A stretch of DNA of 5,848 nt from Thermaceae bacterium (GCA_015490435.1 WFXV01000142.1:1-5848); one strand, 5' to 3'; positions 1-5,660 are shown, counted from the first letter of the stretch. Program-made: numbers and translations. The notes: generated by a model not told the origin, from the letters alone.

Positions 1-1
1 C

Positions 2-670
2 GTGGTCCTCGGGGAGTCCGGGCCGGCCCTCGACGCCCTCCCGGTCACCGCCCTCGACGACTACCGCCTCTGCCCGCGACGGTTCTACCACGCCCACATC
101 GAGGGCCACCCCGGGGCCAGGGACGAGATCGCCCTCGCGCGGCGGGTGGGCCAGGTCGTGCACGAGGCCCTGGCCCGCCGCCTCCGCCACGACCCGGCCA
201 GGCTCGCGGCGCTCGATCCCGGCCTACCGGACGGGGCGCTGGAGGAGGCCGCCGGCCTCGTTCGGCGGTTCCGCGAGGACCCGGTCTTTGCAAGGTTCCG
301 CGACGAGGCCCGGGCCCGGGAGGTGGACCTCGCCCTGGAGGTGGGCGGCCTCCGCCTCTCCGGCCGCGCCGACCTGGCGGGGCCGGGCTGGGTCCTCGAC
401 TACAAGACCGACGCCGAGGCCGCCCCCGCCGACCACGCCCTCCAGCTCTGGGCCTACGCCAGCGGCCTGCGGAAGCCCGAGGCCTACCTCGCGTACCTCC
501 GACAGGGCCAGGTGGTCGCGGTCGCGGTGGACGGCCTGGCAAAGGAGGCGGAGCTCGTGGTGAACGGCATTCAAAGCATGGAGTTCGCGCCCACCCCCTC
601 GAAGGCCGTCTGCCGGCGGTGCCCCTACCTCCCCCTGTGCGAGGAGGGGCGGGCGGCCGTCGACGACTAG
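2..670 (+). CDS. RecB-family PD-(D/E)XK nuclease domain with Fe-S cysteines (3' part of a probable helicase-nuclease)
   Basis: This is a nuclease domain of the PDDEXK_1 (RecB/AddB/Cas4-like) family. Its probable role is ATP-linked DNA end processing in recombination. Seen in the translation, numbering from the first GTG in the window: Cys24 in LCPRRF; His54 in VVHEAL; Glu113 and Asp124 in the LEVGGLRLSGRADL stretch; Asp133-x-Lys135 in LDYKT; Gln148-x3-Tyr152 in QLWAY; then Cys204, Cys207 and Cys213 in CRRCPYLPLC. These are the His, Asp, D-x-K and Q-x3-Y nuclease motifs plus the 1+3 cysteine pattern that holds a 4Fe-4S cluster in AddB, Cas4 and related enzymes. All key residues are present, so the domain looks active. 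The frame is open to the window edge and the GTG has no visible ribosome binding site, so the true start is probably upstream. Such domains are usually the C-terminus of a UvrD/AddA-like helicase, but a stand-alone nuclease cannot be excluded. Confidence 0.85.
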   Translation: MVLGESGPALDALPVTALDDYRLCPRRFYHAHIEGHPGARDEIALARRVGQVVHEALARRLRHDPARLAALDPGLPDGALEEAAGLVRRFREDPVFARFRDEARAREVDLALEVGGLRLSGRADLAGPGWVLDYKTDAEAAPADHALQLWAYASGLRKPEAYLAYLRQGQVVAVAVDGLAKEAELVVNGIQSMEFAPTPSKAVCRRCPYLPLCEEGRAAVDD

Positions 671-885
671 CGGTGCGGCAAGCGGTGGCACCTACCGTCC
701 CGATGGGGCGAAAAACGCCGCGAACAATGGCCTGGGGCGGCCGCGCCGAAAACGACGGTATGGCCCACGCTTAACGCATTTCCGCTGGCGAAAAAGGTTC
801 GTCCCCTGGAGCAAAAACCAAGAGGCGTCGGTTGGCCGGCCCGATGCCCGTACCCATCGGACTCCCCCGGCCAAGGCCCGATGAC

Positions 886-917
886 TTTTTCGGCGAAAAA
901 CCCGCCCTCTATATAGG
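886..917 (+). promoter_or_regulatory. Candidate promoter for the plus-strand operon
   Basis: TATATA at 910-915 (or TATAGG at 912-917) resembles a bacterial -10 box and stands out in GC-rich surroundings. A T-rich TTTTTC at 886-891 lies 18 bases upstream but is a poor match to TTGACA. Transcription from here would give a leader of roughly 230 nt before the first operon gene. The placement is a guess from motif shape only. Confidence 0.3.
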
Positions 918-1072
918 TAAAAGCGAAGCCCGCGCTCCGGGAGCATCCTACGGCCCTCGAGGGGCGTTCGCAGGGCTTCGACTCTCCGGGCTCTACGCGG
1001 CGTCTTGGCCCCGGGCCGGCAGCGGTGCCGCAGACCCGGCGTCGGCAGTTTGGGAAGGGCGAAGGAAATCGA

Positions 1073-1118
1073 GGGTGAAACCGGGGGCTTTCGCCCCCAT
1101 TGGTTTGAGAAAAAACCC
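1073..1118 (+). other. Nested leader hairpin upstream of the operon
   Basis: GGGGGC (1083-1088) pairs with GCCCCC (1093-1098) around a TTTC loop. Outside it AAACC (1078-1082) can pair with GGTTT (1102-1106), and GGGT (1073-1076) with ACCC (1115-1118). The fold ends about 37 bases before the first start codon. It could act as a terminator, attenuator or mRNA-stabilising stem. There is no T-tract after it, so a simple intrinsic terminator is not the best reading. Confidence 0.45.
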
Positions 1119-1154
1119 GTACCCCAGAAAAGGCCGAAGGAGAAAGGAGAGGTG

Positions 1155-1457
1155 ATGGTGATGATGCAACGGAAACGCGGGTTGTGGGTGCTCTACCTGG
1201 GCGGGGCCGACTACGAGGTCCCGGTCCTCCTCCAAGCCGGCTCACCTCCGAGCAAGACCACGCTCGAAGCCGAGGCCGCGCGAGCTCGCGCGGCCCTACG
1301 ACTTCCCGACGCCTCGCACCGGCTCCGCGCGCTGCCGTTGCTCTGCCACCGCGGCGTCCTGTACGTCCCCGAACCGCTTGCCCTCACACTCCCCGGGCGA
1401 GCCGGTTGCTCCGAGAAGCGCGTCGTCTCCCCGGGACGGATGGTTCGGCTCTACTAG
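1155..1457 (+). CDS. Unknown 100-aa protein, first gene of the operon
   Basis: The product is not recognised. It is a small, basic, non-membrane protein that begins with a short hydrophobic, beta-like stretch (LWVLYLGG, residues 10-17). An Ala/Arg-rich probable helix follows (about 37-50), then a second hydrophobic strand region (GVLYVPEPLALTL, 67-79). It has two cysteines and no signal peptide. The start is chosen because AAAGGAGAGG lies directly upstream. The start region reads ATG GTG ATG ATG, so translation could begin at 1155, 1161 or 1164; the spacing from GGAG is 5, 11 or 14 nt, which favours the first two. The frame is also open upstream to about 1005, but that part has no ribosome site and overlaps the leader hairpin. 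The gene is followed by a GC hairpin and the RNase H-like gene in the same direction, so it probably shares a transcript with the RNase H and helicase genes and may be an accessory factor for them. Confidence 0.6.
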   Translation: MVMMQRKRGLWVLYLGGADYEVPVLLQAGSPPSKTTLEAEAARARAALRLPDASHRLRALPLLCHRGVLYVPEPLALTLPGRAGCSEKRVVSPGRMVRLY

Positions 1458-1472
1458 AAAGATTGCACTCCC

Positions 1473-1497
1473 GCGGCCGGGGCGATGCCCCGGCCGC
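1473..1497 (+). terminator. GC-rich intergenic hairpin (terminator-like or processing site)
   Basis: GCGGCCGGGGC and GCCCCGGCCGC form a perfect 11-bp stem around the loop GAT. It lies 15 bases after the stop of the 100-aa gene. Only TTT follows, six bases later, so it is not a classic T-tract terminator. The same kind of hairpin recurs before the helicase gene, which suggests a shared role in partial termination, RNA processing or mRNA protection inside the operon. Confidence 0.55.
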
Positions 1498-1503
1498 CGT
1501 GCG

Positions 1504-1522
1504 TTTCAAACCCCGGAAGGAG
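1504..1522 (+). promoter_or_regulatory. Ribosome-binding module upstream of the RNase H-like gene
   Basis: TTTCAAACCCCGGAAGGAG matches the element before the helicase gene at 16 of 19 positions. It ends in an AAGGAG Shine-Dalgarno sequence six bases before the ATG at 1529, which fixes the start of the RNase H-like gene. Confidence 0.65.
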
Positions 1523-1528
1523 GGTGCG

Positions 1529-1978
1529 ATGAAGGATGCCGAGGCAACCTGGGTCGTGTACACGGACGGCTCCGCCGACCCCCAGACCGGCGCGACGGGA
1601 TGGGCGGCGGTGGCGCTCAAGAACGGTCGGCTCCGCCTCGAGGTGCAGGGCTGGGAGATCGGAAGGGACAGCGCCTGGGCGGAGTTCCGGGCGGTTCGCG
1701 AGGCGCTCTCGGCGGTGCCGGGCGGGGTCCGGGTCGTGGTTCACACCGACCACTTCGCCCTGGTCGAGGTCTTTCGCGGCAAGGGGCGCCTCCGCCGGCC
1801 CGACCTCCGCGCGCTCTGGGACGACCTCCGGAGCGAGGCGGCGCGACGCGGGCTGGAGCTCGACCTCCGCTACCGGCGGCGCCAGAAGACCCTTTGGAGC
1901 CGGTGGGTGCACCGCCAGGCGAACGGTGCGCGGCAGCGGGCGCTGTCGGCGCTGGCCATGGTCTCGAAAGCGGCCTAG
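1529..1978 (+). CDS. RNase HI-like protein with an altered fourth catalytic position
   Basis: This is an RNase H-fold protein of 149 aa. The family cuts the RNA strand of RNA/DNA hybrids (R-loops, replication primers). Visible motifs are Asp13 in YTDGSAD, then a GATGWAAV strand, Glu52 in WAEFRAV, Asp74 in VHTDHFAL, and WVHRQANGARQRAL at 126-139. The three core acidic residues (D, E, D) are in place. The C-terminal motif normally reads like N-x-x-A-D; here Asn132 is kept but the position of the last metal-binding Asp (Asp134 in E. coli RNase HI) appears to be Gln136. Activity may therefore be reduced or altered; this rests on a motif alignment by eye. The length is close to that of small bacterial and archaeal RNase HI proteins. 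The Arg/Lys-rich stretch RYRRRQK (114-120) could bind nucleic acid. The start is set by AAGGAG six bases upstream. An FBH1-type helicase gene follows in the same operon. Confidence 0.85.
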   Translation: MKDAEATWVVYTDGSADPQTGATGWAAVALKNGRLRLEVQGWEIGRDSAWAEFRAVREALSAVPGGVRVVVHTDHFALVEVFRGKGRLRRPDLRALWDDLRSEAARRGLELDLRYRRRQKTLWSRWVHRQANGARQRALSALAMVSKAA

Positions 1979-1991
1979 GAAACCCGAACCC

Positions 1992-2017
1992 CGCCGGGGC
2001 GAAGTCTCGCCCCGGCG
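1992..2017 (+). terminator. Second GC-rich intergenic hairpin
   Basis: CGCCGGGGCGA (1992-2002) pairs perfectly with TCGCCCCGGCG (2007-2017) around the loop AGTC, 13 bases after the RNase H-like stop. It is followed by AGCCC and TTTT, so it resembles a weak intrinsic terminator more than the first hairpin does. It shares the core GCCGGGGCGA with that hairpin, and its placement relative to the next ribosome site is the same. Confidence 0.6.
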
Positions 2018-2022
2018 AGCCC

Positions 2023-2041
2023 TTTTAAACCCGGAAAGGAG
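2023..2041 (+). promoter_or_regulatory. Ribosome-binding module upstream of the helicase gene
   Basis: TTTTAAACCCGGAAAGGAG is the sister of the element before the RNase H-like gene. Its AAGGAG is only 3 nt from the ATG at 2045 but 9 nt from an in-frame GTG at 2051, so the helicase may in fact start two codons later, at the GTG. Confidence 0.65.
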
Positions 2042-2044
2042 AGG

Positions 2045-3517
2045 ATGCACGTGAAGAACTCGAGGCTCACCGAGGAGCAAGCGGCGGTGGTGGATGCGGT
2101 GCGTGGCGGCGAGGACCAGGTGGTGGTCCAGGCCTACGCGGGGTCCGGCAAGACCTTCACCCTCATCCGGGCCGCGGAGGCGGCCGTAGCCGAGGGAAAA
2201 GAGGTCCTCTACCTGGTGTTCAACCGGTCGATGCAAAAACAGGCCGAGGAGAAGTTCAAACGGGCGGGGCTCAGCTCGGTGCGCGCAGTCACCGCCCACA
2301 AACTGGCCTGGGAGCGTTCCCCTCGCGAACTGAAGGAAAGGGTGGTGGACTACCCGTACCGGCTCTACCCCGCCGTCCGAAGCCGGGTCCCCTCGGCGCG
2401 GAAGTGCCCCGGGCTCACGGCCGCCCTGGTCGCCGGCCTGGTGGGGTTCTCCCACTCCGCGGACCGGGAGCCCTCGACGACCCATATCCCGCCGGACCGA
2501 CGGGCGGTCCTCGCCCGGTGCGAGGTCGATCCCGAGGAGGTGGACGGAGTCCTCCGGGGGCTCTGGGAGAACTTTTTGAACCCGCGTTCCGGCCTGCCCC
2601 TGCTTCACGACTTCTACCTAAAGGCGCTCCACCTGCGGGGGGCCCGGCTTCCCTACGACCTCATCCTCTACGACGAGGCGCAGGACGCGAACGCCCCCAT
2701 GCGGGAAATCGTCCTCGAGCAGCCGGCCCAAAAGGTCTTCGTCGGCGACGCCTACCAGTCCCTCTACGCCTGGCGCGGCGCGGTCAACGCCCTCGCCGAG
2801 TTGGACGGTCGCAAACTGTACCTCTCCCGGACCTTTCGCTTCGGTAGAGAGGTGGCGGCTTGGGCGAACCGGGTCCTGGCCTTGCTGGGCGAGCGGGTTC
2901 CCCTCCGGGCCATTCCGGGGTCCTCCCGCGTTCTCCTAGGAACGCGGCCCGTCGGAGGCCGCGTCGCCGTGCTGGTCCGCTCAAACGCCGAGGCGATCTT
3001 GGCGCTCCGCGAGCTCCGCCAGCTGGGTTACCGGAAGGTCAAGTTTCTGCGCGACGTGCGGTTTCTTCACTTGGCCGAGGACGTGGTCGCCCTGCGCCAC
3101 GGTCGCTCGGACGTCCCATCCCCGGCCCTCCGCGGGTACACCTGGGAGCGGCTCCTGCGCGAGGCGAACCGCGATCCGAAAGCCTTCGGCCAGCTCGCCA
3201 CCCTGGTTCGGCTCGTGGCCCGGGAGTCCAGACCCGCCCTCCTCGTTCAGGAGCTGAACCGGGCGATGGCCATCGAACTGGACGAGGCCGACGCCGTGGT
3301 CGCCACGGTTCACCAGGCCAAGGGGCTGGAGTGGGACCGGGTCTGGGTGCGAGGGAAGTTCCGGCTGGCCGACGAACGAGGCCGGCCCGTTCGCGACGAG
3401 CTGATGCTCCTCTACGTGGCCTTGACCCGCGCGCGCCGGGAGCTCTTTTTGCCCTTGGAACTGGGGTCCGAGCTGCGCGCCTTGGAGGGGAGGGCCGTCC
3501 CCCCCAGGGCGGCGTAG
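2045..3517 (+). CDS. SF1 (UvrD-like) DNA helicase of the FBH1 type
   Basis: This is an ATP-driven superfamily 1 DNA helicase, 490 aa, with every motif present. They are the Q motif LTEEQ (8-12); Walker A AYAGSGKT (30-37); Ia YLVFNRSMQKQAEE (56-69); Ib TAHKLA (83-88); Walker B DEAQD (210-214); motif III VFVGDAYQSLYAWRGAVNAL (231-250); motif IV TFRFG (263-267); motif V TVHQAKGLEW (421-430); and motif VI LLYVALTRARREL (455-467). The wording of Ia, III and IV (FN.SMQ, GD..QS.Y..RGAVNAL, FRFG) is closest to eukaryotic FBH1/FBXO18 and its bacterial relatives. Those are 3'-5' helicases that unwind forks and remove recombinase filaments. No F-box is present and the protein is shorter than UvrD or PcrA (around 700 aa), so the accessory domains are reduced. 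It is the last gene of the plus-strand operon, and its 3' end overlaps the convergent RepA-like gene by 106 bases. Whether it acts on R-loops with the RNase H-like protein is inference. Confidence 0.92.
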   Translation: MHVKNSRLTEEQAAVVDAVRGGEDQVVVQAYAGSGKTFTLIRAAEAAVAEGKEVLYLVFNRSMQKQAEEKFKRAGLSSVRAVTAHKLAWERSPRELKERVVDYPYRLYPAVRSRVPSARKCPGLTAALVAGLVGFSHSADREPSTTHIPPDRRAVLARCEVDPEEVDGVLRGLWENFLNPRSGLPLLHDFYLKALHLRGARLPYDLILYDEAQDANAPMREIVLEQPAQKVFVGDAYQSLYAWRGAVNALAELDGRKLYLSRTFRFGREVAAWANRVLALLGERVPLRAIPGSSRVLLGTRPVGGRVAVLVRSNAEAILALRELRQLGYRKVKFLRDVRFLHLAEDVVALRHGRSDVPSPALRGYTWERLLREANRDPKAFGQLATLVRLVARESRPALLVQELNRAMAIELDEADAVVATVHQAKGLEWDRVWVRGKFRLADERGRPVRDELMLLYVALTRARRELFLPLELGSELRALEGRAVPPRAA

Positions 3518-5112
3518 TAGACCCGCCCGTCTTCCTCCACACGCTTCAGTACGGGCGATTTCCTCGGGTTCCGCCCCTCCCCGGCGTAGCGCTCCAGCGC
3601 GTCGCGGAGGTTCTTCTCGTCCGCCGAGGTCAGCCGTTTGAGCTCCTTGAGCACCGCTCGCTTTTCAAAGAAGGGGCGACGCGTTCCGTTCTCATCAAGC
3701 TTTTCCTCGAACTCGCCGCGGCGCTCGAGCTCCTGTAGCGCTTTCCAGAGAGCCTCCTCGTACTTGGGGGGAGCCCCGTATCGCCGGCGCGCAGGGGGCC
3801 TCGCCGCCTCGTCGGAGGGCTTTGTCGCTTCCGTGGCCTCTTCGCGGATCACCAGGAGGGCCGTGCGGGGCGAAGTCGCCCGGCCCTTCTGGTACTCCAT
3901 CACACGGCTTGATCCCCGGCCCGACTTGATCTCCTTCACCCCAATGAGGTGGTCCGGTAGGGCCTGGATGGCGCTGCTCCCGCGGGGGTCGTCGGATCTC
4001 TTGCCCTGGTGATGAACGAGGATCAGCAGGTGTCCGCGCCTCCGGGCCGCCTGAATCAGCGGGGCCAACGTCTTCTCGACCTGGAGCGCGTCGTTTTCGC
4101 TCTCCCCGGTGACCCCTCTGGGCAACAGCTTGACGAGCGAGTCCACGATGATGAAGGAGTTCTCGGGAACGGTCGGGTCCTTGAGAAACTCCTCGAGGTC
4201 CTCGGGGTCCTCGAAGGGGTAGAGATAGTCCTCCGCCCGCTCGGAGGTCCATCCCATCCCCTCCGCGTACTTCCGTAGCCGGGGCAGCGGGGTCTCGGTG
4301 ACGTGGCTCAGGTAATACACCGCGGGCCGGCCCACCGGGCGCAGTTTGCGGTGGACTCGGAGCCCTTCCTCCGTGGGTTCGCCGTCAGCAAACAGGGCGA
4401 GCAAGGACCGGGTCTTGCCCGCCTTCGGCTTCCCGTGGACCAGGACCACGTCGCTGTAGTTGATCGAGAACTGCCCGTCTCCCTCCACGCGGAGTGCGGG
4501 TTTGGGTCGTTCGGCGAGCGAGCGCAGGCGGAGAAACTCGAGCTTGGGCTTCCCTCGCACGGCCCGGATCCGCGTTGCGCGCAGGATCCCTTCCTTGTAG
4601 AGCCGGGGACCGTCGAGCACCACCTCGACCACTTGGCCCGCGCCCACCTTCTCGGCCGCCTTCCTGGCGGGAGGGAGCACGTGAAGGATCGCCCCGTTCG
4701 CGAGCCTCAGGGCCAGGTGTTTGCGATCGGAAGGCAGTGCCTCGCCCCTGAGGCGTAGGGTGAGCTCCTCGGGCGGTCTAAGGTCGTGCCCGGGCTCGAA
4801 GCAATGCAACCAGCATCCCTCAGGGGGGAGCCAGCGGGCCTCCTCGTCGCTCGACGGCCAGGTGAGGAGCGTCCCCTCGACCGGCTCGTCCTCGGCGTTT
4901 TTCAGGAGGTCCTTCAGGGCCTCCACGAGTTTCTTCGACCTCGGGCAGAGCGCCGCCACCTTCACCGCCTTTTCGCTCTTCTTGCCCCAGCCTGGCGGCG
5001 CGCTTGGGAGCTCGAAGTGAATCTTGCGTCGCTTCAGGTCAACGCTCAGGAGCCTGGCTCTGAGGGGGACCAGGAGGTACCCCTTCGCGTCCATCTCCTT
5101 GATGCACTTCAC
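3412..5112 (-). CDS. RepA-like AAA_25 (RecA-fold) ATPase, probable replicative helicase/initiator
   Basis: The 566-aa protein has a RecA-fold ATPase core like plasmid RepA (RSF1010 type) and phage/prophage AAA_25 proteins. Walker A is GKPKAGKT (227-234). Walker B is SFIIVDSLVKLL (319-330, Asp324). A sensor-type segment, LLILVHHQGK (362-371), is followed by DDPRGSSAIQALPDHLI (374-390), a hallmark order for this family. The N-terminal ~215 residues are not recognised; 120-190 look beta-rich (possibly OB-like), and CWLHCFEPGH (100-109) could bind a metal. Residues ~445-537 look like a winged-helix domain that ends in GRVYYAAL. A Ser/Lys/Arg-rich tail (540-566) follows, encoded antisense to the helicase gene. 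The start is a GTG four bases after the stop of the upstream gene, which suggests translational coupling; the nearest GGGAGG is about 17 nt away, so coupling matters. An ATG at 5094 is a less likely start. The likely role is replication of a mobile element, by family analogy. Confidence 0.8.
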   Translation of the reverse strand: MKCIKEMDAKGYLLVPLRARLLSVDLKRRKIHFELPSAPPGWGKKSEKAVKVAALCPRSKKLVEALKDLLKNAEDEPVEGTLLTWPSSDEEARWLPPEGCWLHCFEPGHDLRPPEELTLRLRGEALPSDRKHLALRLANGAILHVLPPARKAAEKVGAGQVVEVVLDGPRLYKEGILRATRIRAVRGKPKLEFLRLRSLAERPKPALRVEGDGQFSINYSDVVLVHGKPKAGKTRSLLALFADGEPTEEGLRVHRKLRPVGRPAVYYLSHVTETPLPRLRKYAEGMGWTSERAEDYLYPFEDPEDLEEFLKDPTVPENSFIIVDSLVKLLPRGVTGESENDALQVEKTLAPLIQAARRRGHLLILVHHQGKRSDDPRGSSAIQALPDHLIGVKEIKSGRGSSRVMEYQKGRATSPRTALLVIREEATEATKPSDEAARPPARRRYGAPPKYEEALWKALQELERRGEFEEKLDENGTRRPFFEKRAVLKELKRLTSADEKNLRDALERYAGEGRNPRKSPVLKRVEEDGRVYYAALGGTALPSKARSSDPSSKGKKSSRRARVKAT

Positions 5113-5116
5113 GGTA

Positions 5117-5626
5117 TTAGGCTACCCGCCCTCCCGGCTCCAGCTTGGGACTTTCTGACCTAGGGCCCCGCTCGACAAAAACCCATTGCCGCCGACCGGC
5201 TCCGCCCGGCTGCGCCCCCTCGACGCCGGGCCGTCCCCGCACCCCGAAGGTGGCGAGCGGCACCGCGTCCAGCCGCTCCTCCTCGAGCACCGAGACCTCG
5301 AGGGCGTAGGCGGCTTCCCAGAGGCCGAGCTCGAGGTCCTCGGCCACCGGCCGGTAGATCGTGGCCACCGCCCGGGGGGTCTCCTTCGCGGGCTCCCCCG
5401 GCACGAAGGACCGGGCGAGCTCGAGGCCGGGCCCTTTGTAGAGGGCCAGGGTCTCCAGCCGGGGCAGGGGCGGGAGCAGCCCGAGCCCCGCCGCCTTCGC
5501 GGTCTTCTCAAGCACCCCCAGGTAGACCGCCCCGGCCACCAGCTCCCCGGGGTCCAGGCTCACCGCGTAAGGGGTCGGGGCCGAGGGAACCCCGGGTTTT
5601 ATGAGAACGGCGGTGATCCGTTTCAC
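5117..5626 (-). CDS. Unknown 169-aa protein, upstream partner of the RepA-like gene
   Basis: The family is not recognised. The protein is acidic to neutral and looks soluble, with no membrane span or signal peptide. Residues 3-20 and 84-115 could form a mixed alpha/beta domain (ITAVLIK, AVATIYRPV, WEAAYALEVSVLEE). The last ~35 residues (GRPGVEGAQPGGAGRRQW onward) are Gly/Pro/Arg-rich and look disordered. The start is firm: GTG preceded by AAGGAGGAGG at 5-nt spacing, the strongest ribosome site in the window. The stop lies 4 bases before the RepA-like GTG, so the two are an operon and probably act together. A regulator or replication accessory factor is a guess from position alone. Repeats that may be its operator lie 30-220 bases upstream. 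Confidence 0.65.
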   Translation of the reverse strand: MKRITAVLIKPGVPSAPTPYAVSLDPGELVAGAVYLGVLEKTAKAAGLGLLPPLPRLETLALYKGPGLELARSFVPGEPAKETPRAVATIYRPVAEDLELGLWEAAYALEVSVLEEERLDAVPLATFGVRGRPGVEGAQPGGAGRRQWVFVERGPRSESPKLEPGGRVA

Positions 5627-5640
5627 TGCCTCCTCCTTCC
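5627..5640 (-). promoter_or_regulatory. Strong ribosome binding site of the minus-strand operon
   Basis: Read on the minus strand, GGAAGGAGGAGGCA lies directly before the GTG at 5626. It offers two overlapping Shine-Dalgarno registers at suitable spacing and decides the start of the 169-aa gene. Confidence 0.8.
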
Positions 5641-5660
5641 TGCTTCTGCGAGTACGGGCC

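Larger units (their letters stand above)
671..1154. other. Noncoding interval with short repeated motifs and a probable operon leader
   Basis: No convincing gene is seen in these 484 bases. Short open frames on both strands give Pro/Arg/Gly-rich translations without domains and without a good ribosome binding site. The left part (about 700-903) is richer in A-tracts than the surrounding genes and holds three copies of GGCGAAAAA (707-715, 787-795, 892-900) and a variant GCCGAAAAC (745-753). A small hairpin, GGCG-A5-CGCC, lies at 707-719. A TATATA box sits at 910-915. Between 934 and 1000 there are short palindromes (around 934-944, and CCCTCGAGGG at 954-963), and a strong hairpin follows near 1073-1118. 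The likely reading is a promoter plus a structured 5' leader for the operon that starts at 1155, possibly with protein binding sites or part of an origin. A weak stem (GGTGC 672-676 with GCACC 688-692) follows the nuclease gene but lacks a T-tract. Confidence 0.5.

Noticed and set aside
791..826. GGTTCGTCCCC and, further right, GCTTCGACTCTCC, which resemble tRNA T-arms
   Set aside because: Neither has a paired 5-bp T-stem, and no acceptor, D or anticodon arms could be found around them.
832..1155. A 107-aa plus-strand frame in the noncoding interval
   Set aside because: Its translation is Pro/Arg/Gly-rich with no domain, the start has no ribosome site, and it covers the promoter-like box and leader hairpin.
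667..1245. A 192-aa minus-strand frame over the noncoding interval
   Set aside because: No ribosome site and no recognisable domain. It runs into the start of the better supported 100-aa gene and looks like a chance frame in GC-rich DNA.
1454..2608. A 384-aa minus-strand frame opposite the RNase H-like and helicase genes
   Set aside because: The opposite strand encodes two clear families with all motifs and good ribosome sites. The long antisense frame is an expected by-product of high GC content.
3480..3540. A bidirectional terminator between the convergent operons
   Set aside because: The two coding regions overlap and no hairpin with T-tracts on either side is visible there.
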